From RHKX01 sp963743875 (GTDB lineage: Bacteria > Actinomycetota > Thermoleophilia > Solirubrobacterales > 70-9), in the NCBI GenBank assembly GCA_963743875.1, contig CAVURM010000002.1, positions 558,001 through 622,000 on the forward strand: a stretch of 64,000 nt of DNA. Direction: 5' to 3'. Below, one piece after another: positions 8,650 to 16,169 of this stretch. Below the pieces are notes generated by a model, which saw only the letters and a program-made list of their open reading frames with translations, searched no databases and was not told the DNA's origin. Numbering within the stretch: the first letter of the stretch is position 1; the number at the start of each line of letters is the position of its first letter. The translations under genes and the position numbers were made by a program.

Positions 8650-9549
8650 ATGACCGGCGTGCCCCCGACAACCGTCGGCTCCGGCGGCCTCCGGCGCTTC
8701 GGCCGGCGCCCCCGCCCGGCGCATGAGGACGGCTTCGACCGACCCCGGTTCCTGAAGCTCTACAGCTTCGGGGTCTACCTGTTCCTGTTCATCCCGATCG
8801 CCGTCGTCGTGCTCTTTTCGTTCAACTCGGTGAAGTCTCTGCAGTCGTTTCAGGGGTTCTCGCTGCAGTGGTACAGCGAGTTCCTGAACGATCCAACCCT
8901 GCGGGAGTCGCTCTTCGTCTCCCTGCGGATCGCCCTGATCACGATGGTCATCGCGACGATCATCGGAACGGCGCTGGCGATCGGCCTGGTCCGTGCGAGG
9001 ACCCGCTGGAGCCCGGCCGCGAACGTGCTGATGTTGATCCCGCTCGTCACCCCCGAGATCGTCGCCGGCATCTCGGCCCTTCTGATCTTCTCCCAGCTCG
9101 GCATCCAGCTCTCGTTCTGGACGATCGTGATCGCTCACATCACCTTCTCGATCTCCTACGTGACGGTGGTCGTCCGCGGGCGGCTCGCCTCGATGGGCGA
9201 CGAGGTGGAACAGGCCGCGATGGATCTCGGCGCGACCCGATTTCAGGCCGTCCGGCTCGTTCTGTTGCCCGAGCTATGGCCGGCGGTCGTGGCCGCCGGG
9301 CTCCTTACGTTCGCTCTCTCCTTCGACGATTTCGTGCTCTCGTTCTTCACCACCGGCGAGGACGCACAGCCGTTGCCGGTGCGGATCTGGTCGGCGATCC
9401 GGTTCGGGGTCTCACCGACGATCAACGCGATCGGGACGCTGATGATGGCCGTGTCGCTGACCGCCGTGGTCGCGGCGGTGCTGATCCCGCGCCTGTTCGG
9501 GCGCAAGGAAAGTGGAATCAAGGTCCTGACGGGACAGGAGGAGGGCTGA
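8650..9549 (+). CDS. potC: ABC transporter permease, PotC-like
   Basis: A 299-residue permease with a longer cytoplasmic N-terminus (about 40 residues) and six predicted membrane helices. The EAA loop is visible as EQAAMDLGATRFQAVRLVLL. It pairs with the PotB-like permease to form the translocation channel. ATG 8650 lies 4 nt behind the previous stop, and the ATPase gene starts 1 nt behind this stop. Confidence 0.9.
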   Translation: MTGVPPTTVGSGGLRRFGRRPRPAHEDGFDRPRFLKLYSFGVYLFLFIPIAVVVLFSFNSVKSLQSFQGFSLQWYSEFLNDPTLRESLFVSLRIALITMVIATIIGTALAIGLVRARTRWSPAANVLMLIPLVTPEIVAGISALLIFSQLGIQLSFWTIVIAHITFSISYVTVVVRGRLASMGDEVEQAAMDLGATRFQAVRLVLLPELWPAVVAAGLLTFALSFDDFVLSFFTTGEDAQPLPVRIWSAIRFGVSPTINAIGTLMMAVSLTAVVAAVLIPRLFGRKESGIKVLTGQEEG

Positions 9550-9550
9550 C

Positions 9551-10669
9551 GTGGAGCAGGCAACCGTGACCGGTGCTGAGGACGGGGCCGACGGGGCCGG
9601 GGGAGAGGCGATCCGGCTCGAGAACGTGAGCAAGCGCTTCGGCGACTTCACCGCCGTCGACGCCATCGATCTCTCGATCCCCAAGGGTGAGTTCTTCTCC
9701 CTGCTCGGCCCGTCGGGTTGCGGGAAGACGACGACGCTGAGGATGCTCGCCGGCTTCGAGGTCCCCACCGAGGGCAGGATCCTGCTCGAGGGTGAGCCGG
9801 TGGAGGATGTACCGCCGTACCGGCGCAACGTGAACATGGTCTTCCAGAGCTACGCGCTGTTCGGCCATCTCGACATCGCCGGAAACGTCGCCTTCGGCTT
9901 GAAGCGTCGCAGGGTCCCGAAGGACGAGATCAAGCGCCGGGTCGACGAGGCGCTGGAGTTGGTCAGCCTCGAGAGCCGGGCGACGTCGAGGCCGTCGGAG
10001 CTGTCGGGGGGGCAGCGTCAGCGGGTGGCCCTCGCCCGGGCGCTCGTCAACCGGCCCGCCGTGCTGCTTCTCGACGAGCCGCTCGGGGCGCTCGATCTGA
10101 AGCTGCGCCGCCAGATGCAGGTCGAGCTCAAGCAGATCCAACGGGAGGTGGGCATCACCTTCGTCTACGTCACCCACGACCAGGAGGAGGCGCTCTCGAT
10201 GTCGGATCGCATCGCGGTAATGAGCGACGGGCGGATCGCGCAATGCGGCGCCCCCGAGGAGGTCTACGAGCATCCCAACGAGGAGTTCGTCGCCGGCTTC
10301 ATCGGCATCTCGAACATGCTCGAGGGGGTGGTCGACGGACCGGGAATGGTCAAGGTCGGATCGGGGATGAAGATCCCCGCACCGGTCCCGGGCGATTGCG
10401 ACCTCGGCGACACCGTCCAGCTGTCGGTCCGACCCGAGAAGATCGCCGTCGACGAGGAGGTCGAGGACGACATGGTCAAGATGAGCGGCAAGGTGATCTC
10501 GCGGATCTACCACGGGGTCAACACACAGCTCACCGTCGACCTCGGCGCCGGAGCCCACCTCGTCGCCCTCGAACAGGCCACCTATCGCGCCAGCGCCGAC
10601 GATCGCTGGGAAGAGGGCATGGAGGTGAGTGTCGGATGGCACCCCGAGAACTGCTTGGTACTGAGGTAG
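9551..10669 (+). CDS. potA: ABC transporter ATP-binding protein, PotA-like
   Basis: A 372-residue ATPase of the MalK/PotA group. Walker A is GPSGCGKT (residues 53-60), the signature is LSGGQRQR, Walker B is VLLLDEPLGALD and the switch His is in VTHDQEE. The C-terminal about 110 residues form a TOBE regulatory domain (LSVRPEKIAVDEE). GTG 9551 follows the potC stop by 1 nt. With PotDBC it forms a complete polyamine-type importer. Confidence 0.93.
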   Translation: MEQATVTGAEDGADGAGGEAIRLENVSKRFGDFTAVDAIDLSIPKGEFFSLLGPSGCGKTTTLRMLAGFEVPTEGRILLEGEPVEDVPPYRRNVNMVFQSYALFGHLDIAGNVAFGLKRRRVPKDEIKRRVDEALELVSLESRATSRPSELSGGQRQRVALARALVNRPAVLLLDEPLGALDLKLRRQMQVELKQIQREVGITFVYVTHDQEEALSMSDRIAVMSDGRIAQCGAPEEVYEHPNEEFVAGFIGISNMLEGVVDGPGMVKVGSGMKIPAPVPGDCDLGDTVQLSVRPEKIAVDEEVEDDMVKMSGKVISRIYHGVNTQLTVDLGAGAHLVALEQATYRASADDRWEEGMEVSVGWHPENCLVLR

Positions 10670-10682
10670 TCGGAGGCCTGGG

Positions 10683-11884
10683 ATGCGGGTAGCGATCGTC
10701 GGGGCCGGGCTGGCCGGTCTCTCCGCCGCGGACGCACTCACGTCGGCGGGGATCGAACCGATCGTGTTCGAGGCTCGCGACCGGGTCGGCGGCCGGGTTC
10801 ACTCCCGGACCCTGGACAACGGCGCCGTGGTCGAGATGGGGGCGGAGTTCATCCTCCCCGGCTGCACCGACACGATCGGGCTCGCCGAGCGCCTCGGCCT
10901 GGGGATCTGGGACAAGGGCATGCGCTACGGGCGGCGAGAGGCTCGCGGGGTGGAGGTGCCGGACGGGGCGCTCGAGGCCGCCGTCGAAGCGATTGGGGCA
11001 GCCCTGGATTCGGGTGCGGGCGACCGGGGGAAACGGTGCGCAGCCTGCTCGATCGGCTCGAGATCGACGACGGAGCGAGGCAGGCGGTCCTGGCGCGGGC
11101 GGAGGTCTCCGCGGCGGCCTCGGCCGATGAGGTGCCGGCGGCGGAGCTCGGGTTGCTCGCACGGGTCAGCGATCTGCCATCACCGGGGATCGCCGGTGGC
11201 AACCAACGCCTGCCCGAGGCGATGGCGTCGGCGATCGGGTCCGACGCGATCAAGCTGCGAAGTCCGGTCCGCGCGATCAGCGCGGGCGACGGCGTCGCCG
11301 TCCGGACCGATGACGACGAGGTCGCCGTCGACTTCTGCATCGTTGCCGTCCCGGCGTCGGTGATTCGGAAGATCGAGTTCGACCCGCCCCTGCACGGGCC
11401 GGTCGCCGCCGCGCTGGCCGCCGTGACGTACGGCCATGCCGCGAAGCTCTTCATCCCGTTCCGTCAGGGGTTCGTGGACGCCCCGCCAAGCGCCACCCTC
11501 GCCGTACCGGATCGCTACTGGGCGTGGACGGCGACGGGCGACGGCCCAGGCGTCCAGCCCGTGATCAGCGCCTTCGCCGGCTCACCCCAGGCGCTCCGGG
11601 GCCTCGGGGCCGGGGAGGGCTCCCAGGGCTGGGTCGAGAAGCTGATCGAGCTCCGGGACGATCTCGATCTCGAGCCCGAGGGCGCTCTGCTCTCGACCTG
11701 GGACGACGACCCATGGGTCGGCGCCGCGTACTCGGTCGCGATCCCCGACGAGGCGGATCGACTCTTGGCGCGACGCCACGGGCCGATCGCATTCGCCGGC
11801 GAGCATCTCGGTGGTGAGATGAGCGCCCTGATGGAGGGCGCGATCCGTAGCGGCCGGCGGGCGGCGGGATTGGCCGCCGGCTGA
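10683..11884 (+). pseudogene. FAD-dependent amine oxidase, interrupted by a one-base frameshift
   Basis: The N-terminal part in one frame carries VAIVGAGLAGLSAADALT and FEARDRVGGRVHSRTL, the FAD-binding motifs of monoamine/polyamine oxidases. Around 11026-11030 (a run of five G) the homologous protein continues in the -1 frame (RSLLDRLEIDDGARQ...) and ends with the second FAD block IAFAGEHLGGEMSALMEGAI. One additional G would restore a single protein of about 400 residues. Either the gene is broken or the run was miscounted in assembly. It lies 13 nt behind potA, so it belongs to the transport operon and would oxidise the imported amine. Confidence 0.82.
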
Positions 11885-11900
11885 CGATCCCCGCGAGCGC

Positions 11901-13205
11901 TCAGCCGATCGGTGAGTTCCCGTGCGAGGCCCGTTCCGCCGCCTCGACGATTTCCTCGCGGAAGTCGGGATGTGCGATTCGCGCCAGCTCCATGCCGCGC
12001 TGGTGGACGGTCCTGCCCTCCAGCTCGGCGGCGCCGTGTTCGGTGACGATGACGTCCACCTGGTGGCGGGGGGTGGTGATCACGGCACCGCGATCGAAGG
12101 CGGGAACGATCCGCGACCGGGTCTCGCCGTCGACTTCGATGGTCGAAGGTAGACAGATCAGAGAGCGGTCCTCGAGGTCGAGCCCCGAGCCGGCCAGGAA
12201 GTCCTCATGGCCACCGATCCCTGAGTACTGGCGGCCCCCGATCGTGTCGGCGACGACCTGACCGTGAACATCCACGGCGAGCGCGGCGTTGATCGAGACC
12301 ATGCACCGGTTGCGGCGAATCACCTCGGGTGAGTTGACGACGTCGACCGGCAGGAAGGCCACCTTCTCGTTGTCGGCCAGCCACTCGTAGAGCGCTCTGG
12401 AGCCGAATGCGAACGTCGAGACGGAAACGCCGTCGTAGACGCCCTTCCGGTTGGAGACCGAGCCCGCCTGGTGCAGCTGCATCAGGCCGTCGGTGAACAT
12501 CTCGGAGTGAATGCCGAGGTCATTGACGTCGCCGGAGGCAAGGATCGTCGCGACCGCGGTGGGAATGGCACCGATCCCGGTCTGGACCGTCGCCCCTGAG
12601 CCGATGAACTGAGCCGCATGGCGGGCGATCTCACGGTCGACCTCGGTTGGCTCGGTCGTCGGCAGCTCCAGCGGGGAGGTGTCGGTTTCGATCAGCACGT
12701 CGATCTGGTCGATGTGGAGCCGATGCGGGAACTCGGGCGGAAGGCCGAACGTCCTCGGGTAGGCGCTGGATGCCTCGACCACCAAGAGGCGCCCCGGATC
12801 GTCGCCGGCGCGGGTCAGTTCCGCAATCGATCCGCCGGCGTGGAGAGAGAGTGAGCAGTAGCCGTCAGCGTCGGGGGCGGAGGCGACCGTGCACATGACC
12901 CGCGGGCATTCGCGCTCGTAGAGCGGTGCGAACCGGCGAAAGTCGGCTGGAGCGAAGCTGATGTTCGCGCCTGCGTCGCGCAACGACCGCTCGAACGGTC
13001 CGAAGAACCCGGAGAGCATGTGCACGCCCTCGCGGTTGAACAGCTCGGTGCCGATCGCGAGCAGCGCCCCGTAGACCCGGAGGTTCGTCCAGTCGTCTCG
13101 TTCGCCGAGTGCCGCGAGGAAGCTCGGCGGTTGACCGGGCCCGAGCGGGAGGCCGAGAGTGTCGTCGGGGCGCACGAGCGCCGCCGCTTCGCTGACGGTT
13201 GTCAT
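11901..13205 (-). CDS. Acetyl-CoA hydrolase / CoA-transferase family protein
   Basis: A 434-residue enzyme of the acetyl-CoA hydrolase/4-hydroxybutyrate CoA-transferase family. The C-terminal half holds the catalytic Glu in GIHSEMFTDG and the glycine-rich QYSGIGGHEDF segment of the CoA site, and ends with the conserved VTEHGAAEL and IAHPDFRE motifs. It moves CoA between short acyl groups or hydrolyses acyl-CoA. It is divergent from the acyl-CoA dehydrogenase gene with a 213-bp intergenic region holding a promoter and operator, suggesting joint control in fatty or organic acid use. Confidence 0.9.
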   Translation of the reverse strand: MTTVSEAAALVRPDDTLGLPLGPGQPPSFLAALGERDDWTNLRVYGALLAIGTELFNREGVHMLSGFFGPFERSLRDAGANISFAPADFRRFAPLYERECPRVMCTVASAPDADGYCSLSLHAGGSIAELTRAGDDPGRLLVVEASSAYPRTFGLPPEFPHRLHIDQIDVLIETDTSPLELPTTEPTEVDREIARHAAQFIGSGATVQTGIGAIPTAVATILASGDVNDLGIHSEMFTDGLMQLHQAGSVSNRKGVYDGVSVSTFAFGSRALYEWLADNEKVAFLPVDVVNSPEVIRRNRCMVSINAALAVDVHGQVVADTIGGRQYSGIGGHEDFLAGSGLDLEDRSLICLPSTIEVDGETRSRIVPAFDRGAVITTPRHQVDVIVTEHGAAELEGRTVHQRGMELARIAHPDFREEIVEAAERASHGNSPIG

Positions 13206-13252
13206 GACGCTCCATCCTCTCAGGCCGGGGCTCGATGGGCGGTGTCCTGGAG

Positions 13253-13281
13253 TTGCGTGGAGAGCCGCCAGCGGCTATTCT
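13253..13281 (+). promoter_or_regulatory. Sigma-A-type promoter of the acyl-CoA dehydrogenase gene
   Basis: TTGCGT (13253-13258), a 17-bp spacer and TATTCT (13276-13281). Transcription would begin near 13288-13290, at the left arm of the operator that follows. Confidence 0.55.
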
Positions 13282-13289
13282 CTTCGTGG

Positions 13290-13305
13290 TTGACTGACTA
13301 GTCAA
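13290..13305. promoter_or_regulatory. Candidate TetR-type operator TTGACT-GACT-AGTCAA
   Basis: A perfect 6-bp inverted repeat with a 4-bp centre, starting at the expected transcription start. It resembles the TGA-rich palindromes bound by TetR-type fatty-acid regulators (FadR of Bacillus), which respond to acyl-CoA. The regulator is not obviously encoded next to it. Confidence 0.55.
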
Positions 13306-13403
13306 TCGGTTTTCGGATGCGGGCCATAAATGAGCGTCAGAGCCATCCGGCGTGTGCGTCTCCTTCCGCATGAGATCTGAAAGAGCCCTTACAAACGACT
13401 TAC

Positions 13404-13409
13404 AAGGAG
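13404..13409 (+). promoter_or_regulatory. Shine-Dalgarno AAGGAG of the acyl-CoA dehydrogenase gene
   Basis: AAGGAG ends 9 nt before GTG 13419 and supports this GTG as the start. Confidence 0.7.
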
Positions 13410-13418
13410 CGATCCACG

Positions 13419-14627
13419 GTGGTTGACTTCACTCTGACTGACGAGCAGAAGGATCTGCGGGAAATGGCGCACAACTTCGCTGAGAAGGAGATGCGCAAGG
13501 TTGCCTGGGAGTACGACAAGGAAGGCACCTGGCCGCAGGAGATCATCGAGAAGGCCTGGGAGGTCGGCTTGATGAACACCCACACCCCCGAGCAGTACGG
13601 CGGTCCGGGCCTCGACTATCTCTCGGGATGTCTGATCGAGGAGGAACTCGGTTGGGGTTGCTCGGGGATCGGCACCTCGCTCGCGGCCAACGGCCTGGCC
13701 TCGGCCCCCGTTGCACTCGGCGGCAGCGAAGAGGTCAAGAAGGAGTACCTCGGGATGCTGTCGGAGTCGCCGAAGCTCGCGAGCTTCTGCCTGACGGAGC
13801 CGGATGCCGGCTCGGACGTCTCCGGGATGAAGACAACCGCCACCAAGCAGGGCGACAAGTGGGTCATCAACGGCTCGAAGTGCTTCATCACCAACGGCCA
13901 GTACGCCGATTGGTACACGGTCTACGCGAAGACTGACAAGGAAGCGGGCCACCGTGGGATCTCCGCCTTCGTCGTCCCCCGCGACGACACGGTCGTGATC
14001 GACAAGAAGGAGGACAAGCTCGGACAGCGCGCCTCCAACACCGCGACGGTCACGTTCAACGAGACCGAGATCCCGGTCGGCAACATGCTGGGCGAGGAGA
14101 ACAAGGGGTTCAAGCTCGCGATGATGACCCTCGACCGGACCCGTCCCGGCGTTGCCGCGATGGCCGTCGGCATCGCTCGTGCGGCGTTCGAGTTCGCCTG
14201 CGAGTACTCGAAGGAGCGCGTCCAGTTCGGCGTGCCGATCGCGATGCACCAGGCGGTCGCGTTCATGATCGCCGACATGGCGACCAAGGTTGAGGCGGGT
14301 CGTCTGCTCACCTGGCAGTCGGCATCGCTGCTCGACCACGGCCTGCGCAACACGCTGGCCGCGTCGCACGCCAAGCGGTTCTCAGCGGACTCCTGCATGG
14401 AGGTCGCCACCGACGCCGTTCAGGTCTACGGCGGTTACGGGTTCATCAAGGACTACCCGGTCGAGAAGCTGATGCGTGACGCCAAGATCATGCAGCTCTA
14501 CGAAGGTACCTCCCAGATTCAGCGCCTCGTGATCGCGAAGGAGGTCCTGATGGGCCGCAACGTGAACGAGCCGCTCCCCGAAGCCATGTCGCACGCCAAG
14601 AGCGTCGAAGAGGTCGTCCCCGCGTAA
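13419..14627 (+). CDS. Acyl-CoA dehydrogenase
   Basis: A 402-residue flavoenzyme for the first step of beta-oxidation or a branched-chain acyl-CoA route. The FAD/substrate loop is ASFCLTEPDAGSDVSGMKT with the downstream FITNGQYADWY, and the C-terminal signature is QLYEGTSQIQRLVIAKE, where the Glu of YEGT is the catalytic base of the medium/short-chain group. YGGYGFIKDYPVEKLMRDAK is also typical. GTG 13419 is set by AAGGAG upstream. Expression is likely controlled by the palindrome at 13290-13305. Chain-length preference is not determined. Confidence 0.94.
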   Translation: MVDFTLTDEQKDLREMAHNFAEKEMRKVAWEYDKEGTWPQEIIEKAWEVGLMNTHTPEQYGGPGLDYLSGCLIEEELGWGCSGIGTSLAANGLASAPVALGGSEEVKKEYLGMLSESPKLASFCLTEPDAGSDVSGMKTTATKQGDKWVINGSKCFITNGQYADWYTVYAKTDKEAGHRGISAFVVPRDDTVVIDKKEDKLGQRASNTATVTFNETEIPVGNMLGEENKGFKLAMMTLDRTRPGVAAMAVGIARAAFEFACEYSKERVQFGVPIAMHQAVAFMIADMATKVEAGRLLTWQSASLLDHGLRNTLAASHAKRFSADSCMEVATDAVQVYGGYGFIKDYPVEKLMRDAKIMQLYEGTSQIQRLVIAKEVLMGRNVNEPLPEAMSHAKSVEEVVPA

Positions 14628-14660
14628 GGGGTGCCTACTCGCGGCGCTCCACGAGGGCCG

Positions 14661-14732
14661 CCGAGCGGCAGAGGCCCCGCCTCCGCACTCGCTTCGCTCG
14701 CGCTGAGTGTCGGCGGGACCTCAACCGCTCGG
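14661..14732. repeat. Dispersed palindromic repeat family B, copy 1
   Basis: A 72-bp imperfect palindrome bounded by CCGAGCGG and CCGCTCGG. The same element, with the shared core GGCCCCGCCTCCGCACTCGC and GAGTGTCGGCGGGACCTC, recurs at 45070-45138. As RNA it would fold into one long hairpin, and it sits behind the acyl-CoA dehydrogenase stop where it may also end transcription. Confidence 0.75.
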
Positions 14733-14779
14733 CGCCTGCCGGGAATCGATTATGGGCAGCCCATTCGAAGAGAGGGCCT

Positions 14780-14854
14780 ACCGGGAGGGCCACCGGGCTT
14801 CGCCCGGAGGCCCGGCGCGTATCGAGCAGGGCGGAGCCCTGCGAGTAGCGCAGT
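14780..14854 (+). repeat. Dispersed palindromic repeat family A, copy 1
   Basis: A 75-bp unit with two hairpins, CCGGGC-TTC-GCCCGG (14793-14807) and GCAGGGC-GGA-GCCCTGC (14826-14842). It is repeated 7 bp later with a single base change, and again in reverse orientation at 33242-33310. Confidence 0.85.
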
Positions 14855-14861
14855 CGACATC

Positions 14862-14936
14862 ACCGGGAGGGCCACCGGGCTTTGCCCGGAGGCCCGGCGC
14901 GTATCGAGCAGGGCGGAGCCCTGCGAGTAGCGCAGT
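14862..14936 (+). repeat. Dispersed palindromic repeat family A, copy 2
   Basis: It is identical to copy 1 over 75 bp except that the first hairpin loop reads TTT instead of TTC. The rest of the gene-free stretch (14937-15143) shows no further structure that I can identify. Confidence 0.85.
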
Positions 14937-15143
14937 TATCTAGGTAGGGGCCGGCGGATGCGACTGGAAAGCCGATCGACGTCATGCCGCATCGCTTTAC
15001 CCGAGGCCGTCATGACCCTGGCCACGTTTCCTCCGTGAAGCGCGCCTTCAGGCGATCCTCCGACCCCTACTCAATGCACTATCGGGACGGTCGGGTATGA
15101 CCTTGAGTCCTGCATGAGCAGGCTGGACGCCGGATCGCGGTCT

Positions 15144-15149
15144 TATAGT
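15144..15149 (+). promoter_or_regulatory. -10 box of a leaderless PadR transcript
   Basis: TATAGT ends 7 nt before ATG 15157, so the mRNA should begin at or beside the start codon. No convincing -35 box at 16-18 bp is seen. Confidence 0.5.
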
Positions 15150-15156
15150 CAGCCTC

Positions 15157-15606
15157 ATGGCTGACAGGGGTTCGAAGCCCATGGCGGAGGCCGTCGCCGA
15201 GACGACACGAGCCACCGAGCGAAGCCGAAAGGGCGGCCGTGGCCGCGCCTCCGACGTCTTCGGCGGTGAGCTGCGCCGCCGCGACGTCTTTCCGCTGCTC
15301 GTGCTGCACCTCGTTGGGCGGGAGCCGGCCTACGGCAATCGCCTGATCGAGGAGATCGAGGAGATCACCCAGGGTGTGATCACGGTCAACCCGAACACGA
15401 TGTATCCGTTGCTCCGCGAGCTCGAGTCGAAACGGATGATCGAGGGCAAGTGGGAGCATCCGGATCGACGGACCCGACGCTTCTACTCGATCACCGAGGC
15501 CGGCCGGGCCGAGTACGAGCGGCTGCAGGCAGAGCTTTCTCCGTTCCTCGATTCGATGATCAGGACCGTGGCCCTGATCCAGCGGGAGATCTATGGCCAG
15601 GGTTGA
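15157..15606 (+). CDS. PadR-family transcriptional regulator
   Basis: A 149-residue winged-helix regulator. The PadR core is LLVLHLVGREPAYGNRLIEE, then ITVNPNTMYPLLRELESKRM with the wing KWEHPDRRTRRFYSITEAG. The about 35 N-terminal residues are charged and disordered. A -10 box 7 nt upstream makes ATG 15157 a leaderless start. The gene overlaps the next one (SRPBCC protein) by 14 nt, so both are expressed together. Confidence 0.9.
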   Translation: MADRGSKPMAEAVAETTRATERSRKGGRGRASDVFGGELRRRDVFPLLVLHLVGREPAYGNRLIEEIEEITQGVITVNPNTMYPLLRELESKRMIEGKWEHPDRRTRRFYSITEAGRAEYERLQAELSPFLDSMIRTVALIQREIYGQG

Positions 15607-16048
15607 GGCGGCGGTCGAGATCCCCGCTGCATTGGCGGAGGTCTGGGACTTCTACTTCGATCGGTATCGCTGGGCGTCCTGGGTCGACGGCTTCGCCGCG
15701 GAGGTCTCCCAGTCCGGGTATCCGGAGGCCGGAGGGGAACTGGTCTGGATATCGACCCCGGCCGGCCGGGGTCAGGTCCGTGAGACCGTGACCGCCCATG
15801 AGCCCCGATCGCTGCACAGCGTGGACTACGAGGATCCGGAGTCCACGGGGTCGCTCGAGACGACCTTCGAGATGCTGCCGTCCGGTGACGGGCGAATGAC
15901 GAAGGTGACGCAGCGACTCACCTACGCCGTCACCAACGGCGGCCCGCTCAGGGCGATTACCGATTTCCTCTTCATCCGCTCTCAGATGCGCCGTTCCCTG
16001 GAGCGGTCGCTCAGCGATCTCCGCGTCGAGATCGGGCACGGCGGCTGA
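15593..16048 (+). CDS. SRPBCC (START/polyketide-cyclase fold) protein
   Basis: A 151-residue single-domain protein with the SRPBCC pattern: an opening beta strand RVEAAVEIPAALAEVWDFYF, then WASWVDGFAAEV, and a C-terminal amphipathic helix ending RRSLERSLSDLRVE. Such proteins form a hydrophobic cavity for lipids or aromatic ligands. Its start lies inside the PadR gene, so it may be the partner or target of that regulator. The ligand is unknown. Confidence 0.82.
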   Translation: MARVEAAVEIPAALAEVWDFYFDRYRWASWVDGFAAEVSQSGYPEAGGELVWISTPAGRGQVRETVTAHEPRSLHSVDYEDPESTGSLETTFEMLPSGDGRMTKVTQRLTYAVTNGGPLRAITDFLFIRSQMRRSLERSLSDLRVEIGHGG

Positions 16049-16073
16049 TTTCGCGTCCGGGTAGCCTTCCGAG

Positions 16074-16096
16074 GCCCCGGAGGAGTTCTCCGGGCC
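16074..16096 (+). terminator. Hairpin behind the PadR-SRPBCC operon
   Basis: CCCGGAG-GAGTT-CTCCGGG forms a 7-bp perfect stem 26 nt behind the SRPBCC stop. There is no T-run, so its role as a terminator is a guess. Confidence 0.35.
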
Positions 16097-16169
16097 GCGC
16101 GACGGCAGCTACGCCGCGCGCCGTGCACCTCAAGCAGATACCCACACACGAATCCACGATAGGAGCGGA

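Noticed and set aside
11020..11040. Programmed -1 frameshifting in the amine oxidase
   Set aside because: The G-run allows slippage, but there is no clear X XXY YYZ heptamer or downstream pseudoknot, and the enzyme family is not known to use it. An indel is simpler.
14780..14936. Repeats at 14780-14936 as a CRISPR array
   Set aside because: Only two 75-bp units with a 7-bp gap, internal palindromes and a copy elsewhere; no unique spacers and no cas genes.
14631..14943. Frames of 99 and 78 codons over the repeat island as genes
   Set aside because: Their peptides simply repeat the translated A element and change frame between copies; no start signal or family match.
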